A DNA stretch of 64,000 nt from contig NZ_NINW01000003.1 in assembly GCF_002188465.1 (NCBI RefSeq), positions 62,001 through 126,000 of the forward strand. The letters are read 5' to 3'. Origin of the DNA: Pigmentiphaga sp. NML080357 (GTDB taxonomy: Bacteria > Pseudomonadota > Gammaproteobacteria > Burkholderiales > Burkholderiaceae_B). The notes beneath the pieces are model-generated. The model was not told the DNA's origin, ran no database searches, and saw only the letters and a program-made list of their open reading frames with translations. The translations under genes were made by a program, and so were the position numbers. Below, one piece after another: positions 24,446 through 35,947 of the stretch. Within the stretch, counting starts at the first letter, position 1. Every line of letters begins with the position of its first letter.

Positions 24446-26339
24446 CGGAAGCCTCCATGGGTTGGGGCGGCGTATCGGGCACCGGCCCGCCCGGGCGCTT
24501 GCCCAGCAGCCAGTAGTCGAACACCTGCCGTGCGATGGGAGCGGCAACGGTCGCGCCCCAGCCGGCGTTCTCGACGATCAGCGCCACGGCGATGCGGGGG
24601 TGGTCGAGCGGCGCGAAAGCCATGAACAAGGCGTGATCGCGCAGCCGCTCGTCGATCTTGCTGGCGTTGTAGCGCTCGCCGCTGCGCAGGCTGTAGACCT
24701 GCGCCGTGCCGGTCTTGCCGGCCGCGACATAAGGCGCGCCGGCGAATGCGCGCGCCGCCGTGCCACTCTTGGTGACCGAGGCCATCGCCTGCTTGATCAT
24801 CCGGACGTTGTCCGGCTTGAGCGGGATGCGGTAGCTCTCGTGCGGCACGGTCAGGGTCTGCTCCCCGGTCGCGCTGTCCTGCAGCGACTTGACCAGGTGG
24901 GGCTTCATGTAGACGCCGTCGTTGGCCAGCACCGAAGTCGCCTGGGCCAGTTGCAGCAGCGTGAACGAGTTGTATCCCTGCCCCACGCCGATCGAGATGG
25001 TTTCCCCGGCGTACCAGCGCTGCTGCTCGGGCTTGGAATAGGCGCGCCGCTTCCAGGCGGTGGACGGCAGGATGCCGGTTTTCTCGCCCCCCAGGTCGAT
25101 GCCGGTAATCTGGCCGAAACCGAACGGCTTCATGAAATCGTGGATCGCATCGACGCCCAGGTCGGCCGCCAGCGAATAGAAGTACGTGTCCGAGGAGACC
25201 TCCAGCGCCCGCCTCATGTCGATCATGCCGTAGGCCCGTTCGCCGGAATTGCGGTAGCGGCGGTCGCCGAACTCGAAGTAGCCCGGGTCGTACATGGTGC
25301 CGGTGAACGTCCGCTTGCCCAGTTCCAGCCCGGCCAGCGCCATGAAGGGCTTGTAGGTCGAGCCGATGGGATAGGTGCCGTACAAGGGGCGGTTGATGAG
25401 GGGCCGGTCGGGAGATTCGTTCAGAGCTTTCCAGCTGTCGACGTCGATGCCGTCGACGAAGAGGTTGGGATCGAACGACGGCCGCGACACGAAGGCCAGG
25501 ATATCGCCGGTGGCGGGCTCGATCGCCACCAGCGCCCCGCGCCGATTCCCGAACGCCGCCTCGGCGATCTTCTGCAGCTCCAGGTCGATGGACAGGATCA
25601 GGTTCTTGCCCGATACCGGCGGCGTGCGCGACAGGGTGCGCACCGCGCGGCCCGACGCCGTCACCTCCACTTCCTCCACGCCGGTCTTGCCGTGCAGCAC
25701 CGCCTCGTAGGACTTCTCCAGCCCTTCCTTGCCGATGTAGTCCGTGCCGCGGTAATTGGAAATGAGCCCATCGTCTTCCAATCTATTGATATCGCGCTGC
25801 GAAATCCGGCCTATGTACCCGATCACGTGCGCCGCGGCCTCGCCCTGGGGATAATTGCGCAGCAGCCGCGCGCGGATCTCCACGCCGGGAAAGCGGTAGG
25901 CCTGGGCGGCGAACCGAGCGACTTCCTCGTCGGTCAGGCGGCTGCGGATCGGCAGGCTCTCGAAGCGGCGGGACTCGCCCAGCAGTTGCCGGAAACGGCG
26001 GCGGTCGCGGGCGTCGATCTGCACGATTTCGCTGAGCTGGTCGATGGTCTCGTCCAGCTTGCCGGCCTTGGAAGGCGTGATCTCGAGGGTATAGGCCGAG
26101 TAGTTGCGCGCCAGCAGCGTGCCGTTGCGGTCGACGACAATGCCGCGGTGAGGCGTGATGGGTACGACCGAGATGCGGTTCTGCTCGGCCCGGGCGGCAT
26201 AGGCATCGTGGTTGGCCACCTGCAGGTACCAGAAGCGCGAGGCCAGCAAGCCGAAGCAGACGAGCACGAACCCCACCGCCACCAGCAGGCGCAGGCGGAA
26301 GTGCTGGAGTTCGCGCTCGGTATTCTTGAGTTCGGTCAT
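24438..26339 (-). CDS. mrdA: Penicillin-binding protein 2
   Basis: A 633-residue class B transpeptidase of the elongasome. It has one N-terminal membrane anchor (LRLLVAVGFVLVCFGLLASR, 16-35) and a dimerisation domain. The penicillin-binding domain has the active-site S327xxK in GSTYKP, SSD at 382-384 and the KTG triad in AAGKTGTAQVYS. The length is normal. It lies between mreD and rodA, and its stop overlaps the rodA start by eight bases, so PBP2 and its partner glycosyltransferase are made together. Confidence 0.97.
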   Translation of the reverse strand: MTELKNTERELQHFRLRLLVAVGFVLVCFGLLASRFWYLQVANHDAYAARAEQNRISVVPITPHRGIVVDRNGTLLARNYSAYTLEITPSKAGKLDETIDQLSEIVQIDARDRRRFRQLLGESRRFESLPIRSRLTDEEVARFAAQAYRFPGVEIRARLLRNYPQGEAAAHVIGYIGRISQRDINRLEDDGLISNYRGTDYIGKEGLEKSYEAVLHGKTGVEEVEVTASGRAVRTLSRTPPVSGKNLILSIDLELQKIAEAAFGNRRGALVAIEPATGDILAFVSRPSFDPNLFVDGIDVDSWKALNESPDRPLINRPLYGTYPIGSTYKPFMALAGLELGKRTFTGTMYDPGYFEFGDRRYRNSGERAYGMIDMRRALEVSSDTYFYSLAADLGVDAIHDFMKPFGFGQITGIDLGGEKTGILPSTAWKRRAYSKPEQQRWYAGETISIGVGQGYNSFTLLQLAQATSVLANDGVYMKPHLVKSLQDSATGEQTLTVPHESYRIPLKPDNVRMIKQAMASVTKSGTAARAFAGAPYVAAGKTGTAQVYSLRSGERYNASKIDERLRDHALFMAFAPLDHPRIAVALIVENAGWGATVAAPIARQVFDYWLLGKRPGGPVPDTPPQPMEASGD

Positions 26340-26400
26340 GTGCTGCGAAAACCCGGTCCGCGGAAAGCGTGGCCAGGCGGTTTACGGAACGGCCTGCCGG

Positions 26401-26943
26401 TCAGATGGGACGCGTATCGTCGGGATCGACCGGCCGGCGCTGGGGCGCCTGCAGGATCCATCCGGCCAGGGGCCAGAGCAAGGCGGAAATGACGCTGTTC
26501 AGCGCCCACCACCAGCCCGGCCAACTGCTGTCGAGCCAGCCGCGGATAGAGAATACCGTGAGTTCGGACACGAAAAAAACCGGCAGCACGTGCAGGGCCT
26601 GCACCCACGGCGAGAACCACGACAGCCGCCGGTGCATGAGCAGGGCCAGGTACACCATCAGCGTATAGGACAGCGCGTGCTCGCCCAGCCGGGCCGAGCC
26701 GTGGACGTCCATCAGGATGCCGAACAGGAAGGCGGTGAGCATGCCCACCCGCCGGGGCTCGTGGACGCTCCAGAATACCAGGCATATCGCCAGTACGTCG
26801 GGCACACCGCCGACCTGGCCCCAGGGCAGGAGGTTGAGCAGCCACGCCAGGAACAGCGTCAGCCATATGAAACGCGGCTCGACGGGCAGGAGCAGATGCT
26901 CGGCGGGCACCCGGGAGCGCGGCAGGGTAGACGGTGCTTTCAC
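26401..26943 (-). CDS. mreD: Rod-shape-determining membrane protein MreD
   Basis: A 180-residue integral membrane protein with about five hydrophobic segments (for example FIWLTLFLAWLLNLLPWG). It has the MreD landmark FGILMDVHGSARLGEHALSY. I start at the GTG at 26943; no ATG is available, and reading further upstream enters a dispersed repeat. The ribosome-binding site is poor, so translation may depend on the preceding mreC message. It sits between mreC and mrdA in the standard order, but with an unusually large 166-bp gap to mreC that holds the repeat. Confidence 0.9.
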   Translation of the reverse strand: MKAPSTLPRSRVPAEHLLLPVEPRFIWLTLFLAWLLNLLPWGQVGGVPDVLAICLVFWSVHEPRRVGMLTAFLFGILMDVHGSARLGEHALSYTLMVYLALLMHRRLSWFSPWVQALHVLPVFFVSELTVFSIRGWLDSSWPGWWWALNSVISALLWPLAGWILQAPQRRPVDPDDTRPI

Positions 26944-26949
26944 TGAAGG

Positions 26950-27025
26950 CCCCCCCCTACGCGCTGTCGCGCGCCCCCCAGGGGGCGGCACTGGCGGACC
27001 GGCGGAGCCGGATCCGCTGTGCCCT
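26950..27025 (+). repeat. Dispersed intergenic palindromic repeat, copy B
   Basis: Same architecture as the other copies: CCCCCCCTACGCGC leader, CGCGCGCCCCCCAGGGGGCG, then CTGGCGGACCGG, CGGAGCCGGATCCGC and TGTGCCCT. It fills most of the mreC-mreD gap and is the only copy lying antisense to its flanking genes. It could alter the ratio of MreC to the genes downstream. Confidence 0.8.
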
Positions 27026-27109
27026 CGGTCTGGGCGGGCGTCTCGGAGTGGAGCGGCGGGTTCTTGCTGGATCCCGCCTCCGCTGTGCCTTGGATGAGGA
27101 GGTGTGCTT

Positions 27110-28042
27110 TCATCGGCTGGAGGGGGCGCGCGGCGTCATGGGTGACTGGGACGTTTTCTCGGACGGCTCGTTTTCGGAGGGTTCGTCCCCGGACGCGCCG
27201 GGAAGTTCCGGCCGGATGGTCTGAAGCACCAGGAAATGCCGATAGCGGTCCAGGCCGGCCACCGGTTTGCAAAGAATGCGCGCGAAGCCCGAGCTGGCGT
27301 CGCGCTCGACCGACTCGACCGTGGCGACGGGCAAGCCCTCGGGGTAGATGCCGTCCAGGCCGCTGGTCACCAGCGTATCGCCCACCTGGATATCGGCATC
27401 GGAAGCCATGAACCTGAGCCCCAGCCGGCCGGCGATCTCGCCGCCCGAGGTAATGCCTCGCAGGCCGTTGCGCAACACCTGGATGGGAATGGACTGCACC
27501 CGGTCGGTCAGCAGCGCCACCTCGGAGGTCATCGGCGCGGTCCGCACCACTTGGCCCACCACGCCGCCATCGTCGATCACCGGCATGCCGGCGACGATGC
27601 CGTGACGGCTGCCCTTGTCGATGATCAGGCGTCGCGAAAAAGCGTCGCGCGACTCGTACAGCACCTGCACCAGCACGGCGGGGGCCGGCACGCGTTCGCT
27701 GGCGCCGAGCAGGCGCCGCAGCTGCGCGTTCTCGGCGGCCAGCTGGGCGGCCTGGGTGGTGGCCTGGGCCATCTCGATGCGCTGGCGCCGCATCAACTCG
27801 ATTTCCTGCTGGACGCTGCTGTTGACCTCGAAGAAATCGGCGACGTATTGCACGCCGTCGCGCGGCAGCAGCATGACCCGCTGGAACGGGTAGAGGACCA
27901 CGCTGACCGCCTCGCGCAAGGCGTCGAGGGCCCGCATGCGGGTGTCGACCACCAGCATGACCACGGACAGGAATACGAAGAACATCAGCCGGATCCAGGC
28001 CGGCGGACCTTGCTTGAAAAACGACGGTGGACTGTATTGCAT
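27110..28042 (-). CDS. mreC: Rod-shape-determining protein MreC
   Basis: A 310-residue bitopic protein. It has a cytoplasmic start (MQYSPPSFFKQGPPAW), a transmembrane helix (LMFFVFLSVVMLVV), and a coiled-coil region (SVQQEIELMRRQRIEMAQAT with Ala/Gln repeats, about 85-120). A periplasmic beta domain follows, containing RRLIIDKGSRHGIVAGMPVI and GDTLVTSGLDGIYPEGLPVA. The hydrophilic C-terminal tail (DEPSENEPSEKTSQS) is variable in the family. The start at 28042 matches the usual MreC N-terminus. It scaffolds PBP2/RodA on MreB. Confidence 0.95.
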   Translation of the reverse strand: MQYSPPSFFKQGPPAWIRLMFFVFLSVVMLVVDTRMRALDALREAVSVVLYPFQRVMLLPRDGVQYVADFFEVNSSVQQEIELMRRQRIEMAQATTQAAQLAAENAQLRRLLGASERVPAPAVLVQVLYESRDAFSRRLIIDKGSRHGIVAGMPVIDDGGVVGQVVRTAPMTSEVALLTDRVQSIPIQVLRNGLRGITSGGEIAGRLGLRFMASDADIQVGDTLVTSGLDGIYPEGLPVATVESVERDASSGFARILCKPVAGLDRYRHFLVLQTIRPELPGASGDEPSENEPSEKTSQSPMTPRAPSSR

Positions 28043-28089
28043 GGAAGTAAGTGTCCAGCGTCCAGCGATTCCGGGACGGTGTCCCCTCG

Positions 28090-28130
28090 AAAAAAACCGG
28101 GGCGCATCGCTTGTCAGCCGATTCGCCCCG
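28090..28130 (-). terminator. Intrinsic terminator or attenuator between mreB and mreC
   Basis: On the minus strand CGGGGCG (28124-28130) pairs with CGCCCCGG (28097-28104) and is followed by seven T (28090-28096). It lies directly after the mreB stop. It should release a mreB-only transcript while some polymerase reads on to mreC, consistent with MreB being needed in far greater amounts. Confidence 0.75.
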
Positions 28131-28154
28131 TCGCGATGAGAACCAGGATGAAGG

Positions 28155-29288
<1,134 letters not shown>

Positions 29289-29407
29289 TCAAAGTTCTGC
29301 ATTACTCCCGATTCTGCGGCCTTCGAAGCAGTGCTACGACTTACCCGGCCCGAAGCGCGCAAAACCTGCGTTTGCCGCCGTTTCGCAGCCTTTCCATCAC
29401 ACCTGCC

Positions 29408-29716
29408 ATGGCGCTTACCGAAAACGACGTCACGCGCATCGCGCGGCTGGCCCGGCTGGAACTTGCGGGCGATACCCAGGCGCGCGTCCTGAAGGACCTC
29501 AACGGCATCTTCGGCCTGATCGAGCAACTGCAAGCGGTCGACACCAAGGGCGTGGAACCCCTCACCCACCCCATCTCCGCCATCGAGGACGTGGCCCTGC
29601 GCCTGCGCGAGGACGCGGTCACCGAACCCGCCACCGAGGCCACGCGGGACGCGTTGCTGGCCAACGCCCCGGCCGTCCAGGACGGCCTCTTCCTGGTGCC
29701 CAAGGTCATCGAGTAA
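29408..29716 (+). CDS. gatC: Aspartyl/glutamyl-tRNA amidotransferase subunit C
   Basis: A 102-residue small subunit that stabilises GatA in the tRNA-dependent amidotransferase. Recognised by [19 protein letters not shown] at the N-terminus and a C-terminal [20 protein letters not shown] followed by [10 protein letters not shown]. It is four bases before gatA. In betaproteobacteria the complex mainly makes Asn-tRNA(Asn) and/or Gln-tRNA(Gln) from misacylated forms, which connects loosely with the tRNA-Gln gene elsewhere in the window. Confidence 0.95.
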   Translation: MALTENDVTRIARLARLELAGDTQARVLKDLNGIFGLIEQLQAVDTKGVEPLTHPISAIEDVALRLREDAVTEPATEATRDALLANAPAVQDGLFLVPKVIE

Positions 29717-29720
29717 TACC

Positions 29721-31250
29721 ATGTCATTGCCCCTGCATACCGAATTCGCCGGCATCGCCGACCTGCGCAAGGCGCTGGACGAGCGGCGCGTATCGGCCGT
29801 CGAGCTGGCGCAGAGCGCGCTCGATGCCATCGCCGCCCGCCACGAACTGAACGCCTTCCTGCACGTGGACGCCGAACTGACCCTGGCCCAGGCACGCGAG
29901 GCCGACGACGCGCTGGCCGCCGGCCGGGCGGGCCCGCTGGCCGGCATCCCCATCGCCCACAAGGACGTCTTCGTGACGCGCGGCTGGCGCACCACCGCCG
30001 CCAGCGCCATGCTCAAGGGCTATGTCAGCCCCTTCGATGCGACGGTGGTCGAACGCCTGGCCGCGGCCGGGGCCGTCACCCTGGGCAAGCTCAACTGCGA
30101 CGAGTTCGCCATGGGTTCGTCCAACGAAAACTCGGCCTACGGCCCGGTGCTCAATCCCTGGGACACGGCAGCCGTGCCGGGCGGTTCGTCCGGCGGCTCG
30201 GCCGCCGCGGTGGCGGCCGGGCTGGTGGCCGGCGCCACGGCCACCGACACCGGCGGCTCGATCCGCCAGCCCTCGGCCCTGTGCGGCGTCAGCGGCATCA
30301 AGCCGACCTACGGCACCGTGTCGCGCTACGGCATGATCGCCTACGGCTCGAGCCTGGACCAGGGCGGCCCCATCGCCCGCCATGCGCGCGACCTGCTGGA
30401 ATTGCTCGACCCCATCACCGGCTTCGACGAACGCGACGCCACCAGCCTGGAACGTTGCGGCAGCGAACCCAACGCACCGGGGCGCGTGCGCGCCGCCTTC
30501 GAAGCCTTCCTGGCCGGCGCCAAGGGCGACAAGCCGCTGGCCGGCCTGCGCATCGGCATTCCGCGCGAATTCTTCGGCGCCGGCCTGGCCGACGATGTCC
30601 GCATGGCGATCGAGACCGCTCTGCAGCAATTCGAGGCGCTGGGGGCCGTGCGGGTAGACATCTCGCTGCCGCGCACGGAATTGTCGATCCCCGCCTATTA
30701 CGTCATCGCGCCGGCCGAGGCCTCGAGCAACCTCTCGCGCTACGACGGCGTGCGCTACGGCCATCGCGCCGCCGAATACCGCGACCTGGCCGACATGACC
30801 AGCCGTTCGCGCGCCGAGGGCTTCGGGCTGGAAGTGCAGCGCCGCATCCTGACCGGCACCTACGTGTTGTCGCACGGCTATTACGACGCCTACTACCTGC
30901 AGGCGCAGAAGGTCCGCCGGCTGGTGGCGGACGATTTCCAGAAGGCGCTGCGCGGCCAGTGCGACGTGATCGTCGGCCCGGTGTCTCCGACCGTGGCCTG
31001 GAACCTGGGCGAGAAGGCGGACGACCCGGTGGCCATGTACCTGGCCGACATCTACACGCTCAGCCTGAACCTGGCGGGCCTGCCGGGGGTATCCATTCCC
31101 TGCGGCTTCGGCCTGGGCCCGGTGCACGGCCAGCGGCCCGTCGGCCTGCAGATCATCGGCAATTATTTCGACGAAGGCAGGTTGCTGGGCATCGCCGACC
31201 TCTTCCAACAAGCCACGGATTGGCACATGAAGTCCCCCCCTACGCGCTGA
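29721..31250 (+). CDS. gatA: Aspartyl/glutamyl-tRNA amidotransferase subunit A
   Basis: A 509-residue amidase-signature enzyme that releases ammonia from glutamine for tRNA-bound Asp/Glu amidation. The catalytic triad is K81 ([12 protein letters not shown]), cis-Ser156 ([11 protein letters not shown]) and Ser180 ([12 protein letters not shown]). The last residues (KSPPTR) and the TGA stop are encoded inside a dispersed repeat that begins at 31233, so the C-terminal tail was shaped by the repeat. The length is otherwise normal for the family. Confidence 0.97.
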   Translation: MSLPLHTEFAGIADLRKALDERRVSAVELAQSALDAIAARHELNAFLHVDAELTLAQAREADDALAAGRAGPLAGIPIAHKDVFVTRGWRTTAASAMLKGYVSPFDATVVERLAAAGAVTLGKLNCDEFAMGSSNENSAYGPVLNPWDTAAVPGGSSGGSAAAVAAGLVAGATATDTGGSIRQPSALCGVSGIKPTYGTVSRYGMIAYGSSLDQGGPIARHARDLLELLDPITGFDERDATSLERCGSEPNAPGRVRAAFEAFLAGAKGDKPLAGLRIGIPREFFGAGLADDVRMAIETALQQFEALGAVRVDISLPRTELSIPAYYVIAPAEASSNLSRYDGVRYGHRAAEYRDLADMTSRSRAEGFGLEVQRRILTGTYVLSHGYYDAYYLQAQKVRRLVADDFQKALRGQCDVIVGPVSPTVAWNLGEKADDPVAMYLADIYTLSLNLAGLPGVSIPCGFGLGPVHGQRPVGLQIIGNYFDEGRLLGIADLFQQATDWHMKSPPTR

Positions 31251-31293
31251 CGCGCGCCAGGGGCGATGCGGGCGGACCGGCAAAGCCGGATCC
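31234..31293 (+). repeat. Dispersed intergenic palindromic repeat, copy C
   Basis: CCCCCCCTACGCGCTGACGCGC, then a degraded centre (CAGGGGCGATGC), GGCGGACCGG and CAAAGCCGGATCC. The leader overlaps the end of gatA and supplies its stop codon. The copy fills half of the gatA-gatB gap. Confidence 0.75.
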
Positions 31294-31377
31294 ACCTCAT
31301 CCCGGATCTGCGAGGGATCCTGGCTAGTTGCGTTGGGGCTTCGCTGGCTACCGGAAAGATTAGAGAGAATTGTGAAA

Positions 31378-32841
<1,464 letters not shown>

Positions 32842-32865
32842 GCCCACGCCCCGCGGCGGGCAAGC

Positions 32866-32885
32866 GGGAGGCGGTGCGGCCTCCC
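32866..32885. terminator. Hairpin between convergent gatB and tautomerase genes
   Basis: GGGAGGC (32866-32872) and GCCTCCC (32879-32885) form a perfect 7-bp stem with a 6-nt loop in the 52-bp gap. There is no T-tract. It probably acts as a weak bidirectional terminator. Confidence 0.4.
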
Positions 32886-32893
32886 TCCCTGCG

Positions 32894-33292
32894 CTACACC
32901 CCTGCCCGCTGATGCCTGTACTCCTGTGTCGCGCCGCCGTAGCCGTATGCCGCGGCGCGCGCGTCGATCACGTGCACGTAGGAACACTCGTGCAATTCCC
33001 CGAGCATTTCCTCGAATGCGCCGTAGACCGCGCCGATGAACCGCGCCTTCTCGGCCTTGGTATTCGTTTCGTCGGTCACGCTGATGTCCAGGTGAAAGGC
33101 ATTTCGGCCCAGCTCGGCCAACGAACGTCCGCCTATGAACCACAGGTCGTGCGGGACGTACTGCACCGTGATGGCGATGACCGCTTCCTCCTTGCCCAGC
33201 ACGTCCTGGGTCAGGCGGGCAACCGATTGCACGGTCTTGCGGGTGAGAGCGGGGTCGGGCTTGCCGGAAAGATGAATGGCGATATGCGGCAT
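32894..33292 (-). CDS. Tautomerase-superfamily (4-oxalocrotonate tautomerase-like) protein
   Basis: A 132-residue double-unit tautomerase. Pro2 (MPHIAIHLSGKPDP) would become the N-terminal catalytic proline after Met removal. The rest (TRKTVQSVARLTQDVLG, VPHDLWFIGGRSLAELG, FHLDISVTDETNTKAEKARF) fits the beta-alpha-beta repeat. I start at 33292 because AGGAG precedes that ATG and because the family needs Pro at position 2. It is divergent from the LysR gene at 33397, which probably controls it. The substrate is unknown; members isomerise enol/keto diacids. Confidence 0.85.
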   Translation of the reverse strand: MPHIAIHLSGKPDPALTRKTVQSVARLTQDVLGKEEAVIAITVQYVPHDLWFIGGRSLAELGRNAFHLDISVTDETNTKAEKARFIGAVYGAFEEMLGELHECSYVHVIDARAAAYGYGGATQEYRHQRAGV

Positions 33293-33341
33293 GACTGGCT
33301 CCTGGTTGACGGGACCAGGCCAGTCTAGATACTTCTTTGAC

Positions 33342-33357
33342 ATCCGAAAAACGGGAT
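33342..33357. promoter_or_regulatory. LysR-type operator candidate
   Basis: ATCC and GGAT half-sites separated by 8 bp (ATCCGAAAAACGGGAT) lie midway in the 104-bp gap between the divergent tautomerase and LysR genes, in a short AT-rich stretch. Confidence 0.4.
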
Positions 33358-33396
33358 TTTAGTATCGTATCCATCAAAAAAACCGATGGGTTTGCG

Positions 33397-34272
33397 ATGA
33401 CGGGCTTCGACTTCGACCAATTGCGGACCCTGGCCGCCGTCGCGGATGCCGGCAGCCTCACGGCCGCCGCCCCGAAACTGTTCCTGTCGCAATCGGCGGT
33501 GAGCGAGCAGATCCGCAAGCTCGAGGACAAGGCCGGCCGGCAATTGCTGGTGCGCACCAAGCGCGGCATCACGCTCACTCCCGCCGGGGAAAAACTGCTG
33601 GAGTACGCCCGCCGCCTGCTGGCGCTGAACGACGAGGCCTATCGCGACCTGCGAGGCGCGCCGCTGCGCGGGGAACTGCGGCTGGCCATCACCGACTATT
33701 TCCGCCCTGGCGACGTCGCGCGGCTGTTGCGCCGCCTGGGCCAGGAACATCCCGGCGTGCGCCTGCACGTAGCCGTCATGAAGAGCGGGCAGATCGAGCA
33801 AGCGTACGAAAGCGGGGAGTTCGACGTGGCGATCTCGATGCGGATCGAGGCCCGCGGCCGGCGCGGCGGGCGCCCCACCGCCGCCGGCTTGCGCCTGCGG
33901 CGCGAGCCGCTGTCCTGGATGGCGGCCGAGGATTGGACGCATGCCGCCAAGGGCGCGCCGCTGCCGCTGGTGGCATTGCCCGACACTTGCGCCCTGCACC
34001 AATACACCGTGGGCCTGCTCGATCGCGCCAAGGTTCCCTACACCTTGGCGCACATCGCCTCCGGCGTTGCGGGCATGCAATTGGCGCTGGCGGCGGGGCT
34101 GGGCATCGCCTGCCTGAACGAATCGGCGCTGGCGCCCGGCATCGCGCGCGTCACGCCGCCGCGCGGCCTGCCGCCGCTGCCCGATGCCACCTTCCACCTG
34201 CTGCCGCCGCGGGCAGGCGAAACCGCCTTCGTGGCCCAGGCACGCGAAGCGCTCGCTGCGCAGTTCTCGTAG
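33397..34272 (+). CDS. LysR-family transcriptional regulator
   Basis: A 291-residue LysR protein. The helix-turn-helix is at about residues 4-62 (FDFDQLRTLAAVADAGSLTA, AAPKLFLSQSAVSEQIRKLE). The effector domain starts near GELRLAITDYFRPGDVARLL. The in-frame ATG at 33337 would add 20 residues; I use 33397 because LysR proteins begin a few residues before the first helix. Divergent from the tautomerase gene, its likely target. Confidence 0.92.
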   Translation: MTGFDFDQLRTLAAVADAGSLTAAAPKLFLSQSAVSEQIRKLEDKAGRQLLVRTKRGITLTPAGEKLLEYARRLLALNDEAYRDLRGAPLRGELRLAITDYFRPGDVARLLRRLGQEHPGVRLHVAVMKSGQIEQAYESGEFDVAISMRIEARGRRGGRPTAAGLRLRREPLSWMAAEDWTHAAKGAPLPLVALPDTCALHQYTVGLLDRAKVPYTLAHIASGVAGMQLALAAGLGIACLNESALAPGIARVTPPRGLPPLPDATFHLLPPRAGETAFVAQAREALAAQFS

Positions 34273-34312
34273 CCGGTGTACAACTGATGCGGCACTCATC
34301 GCCTTTCATCCC

Positions 34313-34945
34313 ATGACATTGCGCACACTTTGGCTGATACGCCACGGGCAAAGCACGGCCAATGCCGGCGAAGCCACCTCCGACGCCGGAGCCAGCCCCT
34401 TGACCGAGCTGGGCCGCGAGCAGGCCGAGACGGCCGCGCGGCACATCGACCGGCCGCCCGACACGCTCATCGTCTCCCCCTTTCGCCGTGCCCAGGAAAC
34501 CGCGGCTCCCATCCTGCGCAGATGGCCGGACACCCGCGCGCAGATCTGGCCCATCCAGGAGTTCACCTATCTTTCGGCCGCCAAGTGCGCCGGCCTGAAC
34601 GTGTTCGAGCGCCGGCCGCTGGCCGACGCCTATTGGGAGCGCGCCGATCCGGACTATCGCGACGGCGATGATGCCGAATCGTTCATGCAGTTCGCGGCGC
34701 GCCTGCGCGAATTCCATGAGCGCGTGCAGAAGCTGGGGGGATTCGTGGTGGCGGTGGGACATGGCCAGTTTTTCCATGCCTATCAGCAGGCGCTCACGAT
34801 GGGATTGGAAGCCACGCCGCAATGGATGCGCAACTTCCGCGCGACCGACCTGCTCTCGCCTATCGAGAACGGCCAGATCGTCAGGATCGAATCGCCGATG
34901 CCGGCGGCGCAATGGGGCGTGCCGCCACCGGCGCGACCCAGGTAG
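34313..34945 (+). CDS. Histidine phosphatase-superfamily protein
   Basis: A 210-residue phosphoglycerate-mutase-like protein. The catalytic RHG motif is LWLIRHGQSTANAG (R10, H11). The second-half histidine is in GFVVAVGHGQFFHAY, and VSPFRRAQETAAP supplies the conserved Arg. The substrate cannot be inferred. It lies 40 bp after the LysR gene on the same strand and has no obvious pathway link to its neighbours. Confidence 0.9.
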   Translation: MTLRTLWLIRHGQSTANAGEATSDAGASPLTELGREQAETAARHIDRPPDTLIVSPFRRAQETAAPILRRWPDTRAQIWPIQEFTYLSAAKCAGLNVFERRPLADAYWERADPDYRDGDDAESFMQFAARLREFHERVQKLGGFVVAVGHGQFFHAYQQALTMGLEATPQWMRNFRATDLLSPIENGQIVRIESPMPAAQWGVPPPARPR

Positions 34946-35069
34946 CCATCGCCCGGGCACGACCGGATTAGTCGGGTTTTCTGGATAGTCCATCCAGCCC
35001 GGACGGGCTGATCGGATTCGCCCAGGCTCCTAAGCTGAACGCCTCGTTCCCTATGCACAGGAGTTTCCC

Positions 35070-35843
35070 ATGGCAGACCATTCCATCCGCGGCAAGGTCG
35101 CGCTCATCGCCGGCGGCGCGAAGAACCTGGGCGGACTGATCGCCCGCGATCTCGCCGCGCAAGGCGCCAAGGCCGTCGTCATCCACTACAACAGCCCCGC
35201 TTCCAGGAAGGACGCGGACGCCACCGTGGCCGCCATACGCGCCGCGGGCGCCGAAGCCGCGGCCTTGCAAGCCGACCTGACCAGCGCCGGCGCGATGGAG
35301 AAGCTGTTCGCCGACGCGGTCGCCGTCGCCGGGCGGCCCGACATCGCCATCAACACGGTCGGAAAGGTCCTGAAGAAACCCATCGTCGAGATCAGCGAAG
35401 CCGAGTACGACGAGATGTCCGCCGTGAACGCGAAGTCGGCTTTCTTCTTCCTCAAGGAGGCAGGCAAGCACGTGAACGACAACGGCAAGATCGTGACGCT
35501 GGTGACCTCGCTGCTGGGCGCGTTCACTCCCTTCTATGCGGCCTATGAAGGCACCAAGGCGCCGGTGGAGCATTTCACGCGCGCCGCTGCCAAGGAGTTC
35601 GGCGCGCGCGGCATCTCGGTCACCGCGGTCGGCCCCGGTCCGATGGACACCCCCTTCTTCTATCCCGCGGAAGGCGCCGATGCCGTGGCCTACCACAAGA
35701 CGGCGGCCGCGCTTTCGCCCTTCTCCAAGACCGGGCTGACCGACATCGAGGACGTAGTCCCCTTCATCCGCCACCTGGTCAGCGACGGCTGGTGGATCAC
35801 CGGGCAAACCATCCTCATCAACGGCGGCTATACCACCAAGTAG
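35070..35843 (+). CDS. Short-chain dehydrogenase/reductase
   Basis: A 257-residue SDR. The cofactor-binding Gly motif is AGGAKNLGG (14-22), slightly divergent from TGxxxGxG, and HYNSPASRKDAD suggests preference for NADP(H). The catalytic residues are S147 in TLVTSLLGA, Y159 and K163 in YEGTK, with N120 in SAVNAKSA. The C-terminal GGYTTK ending is usual. The conserved NNAG motif reads INTVG. A CAGGAG sequence precedes the ATG. The substrate is unknown; the LysR gene downstream may regulate it. Confidence 0.92.
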   Translation: MADHSIRGKVALIAGGAKNLGGLIARDLAAQGAKAVVIHYNSPASRKDADATVAAIRAAGAEAAALQADLTSAGAMEKLFADAVAVAGRPDIAINTVGKVLKKPIVEISEAEYDEMSAVNAKSAFFFLKEAGKHVNDNGKIVTLVTSLLGAFTPFYAAYEGTKAPVEHFTRAAAKEFGARGISVTAVGPGPMDTPFFYPAEGADAVAYHKTAAALSPFSKTGLTDIEDVVPFIRHLVSDGWWITGQTILINGGYTTK

Positions 35844-35947
35844 ACGCCGGCCGGGCCCGCGGCCTCGTCCTGGTCTATGCTTGCCGGATCCGCGCCGCCT
35901 CCAGAGGCGGCGCGGGGCGGCATCCTCGAAAGCGGCAGGCAAAGGAC

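Noticed and set aside
24267-26492. A plus-strand open frame of 741 codons over mrdA and rodA
   Set aside because: Low-complexity antisense reading of PBP2; no start signal or recognisable motif.
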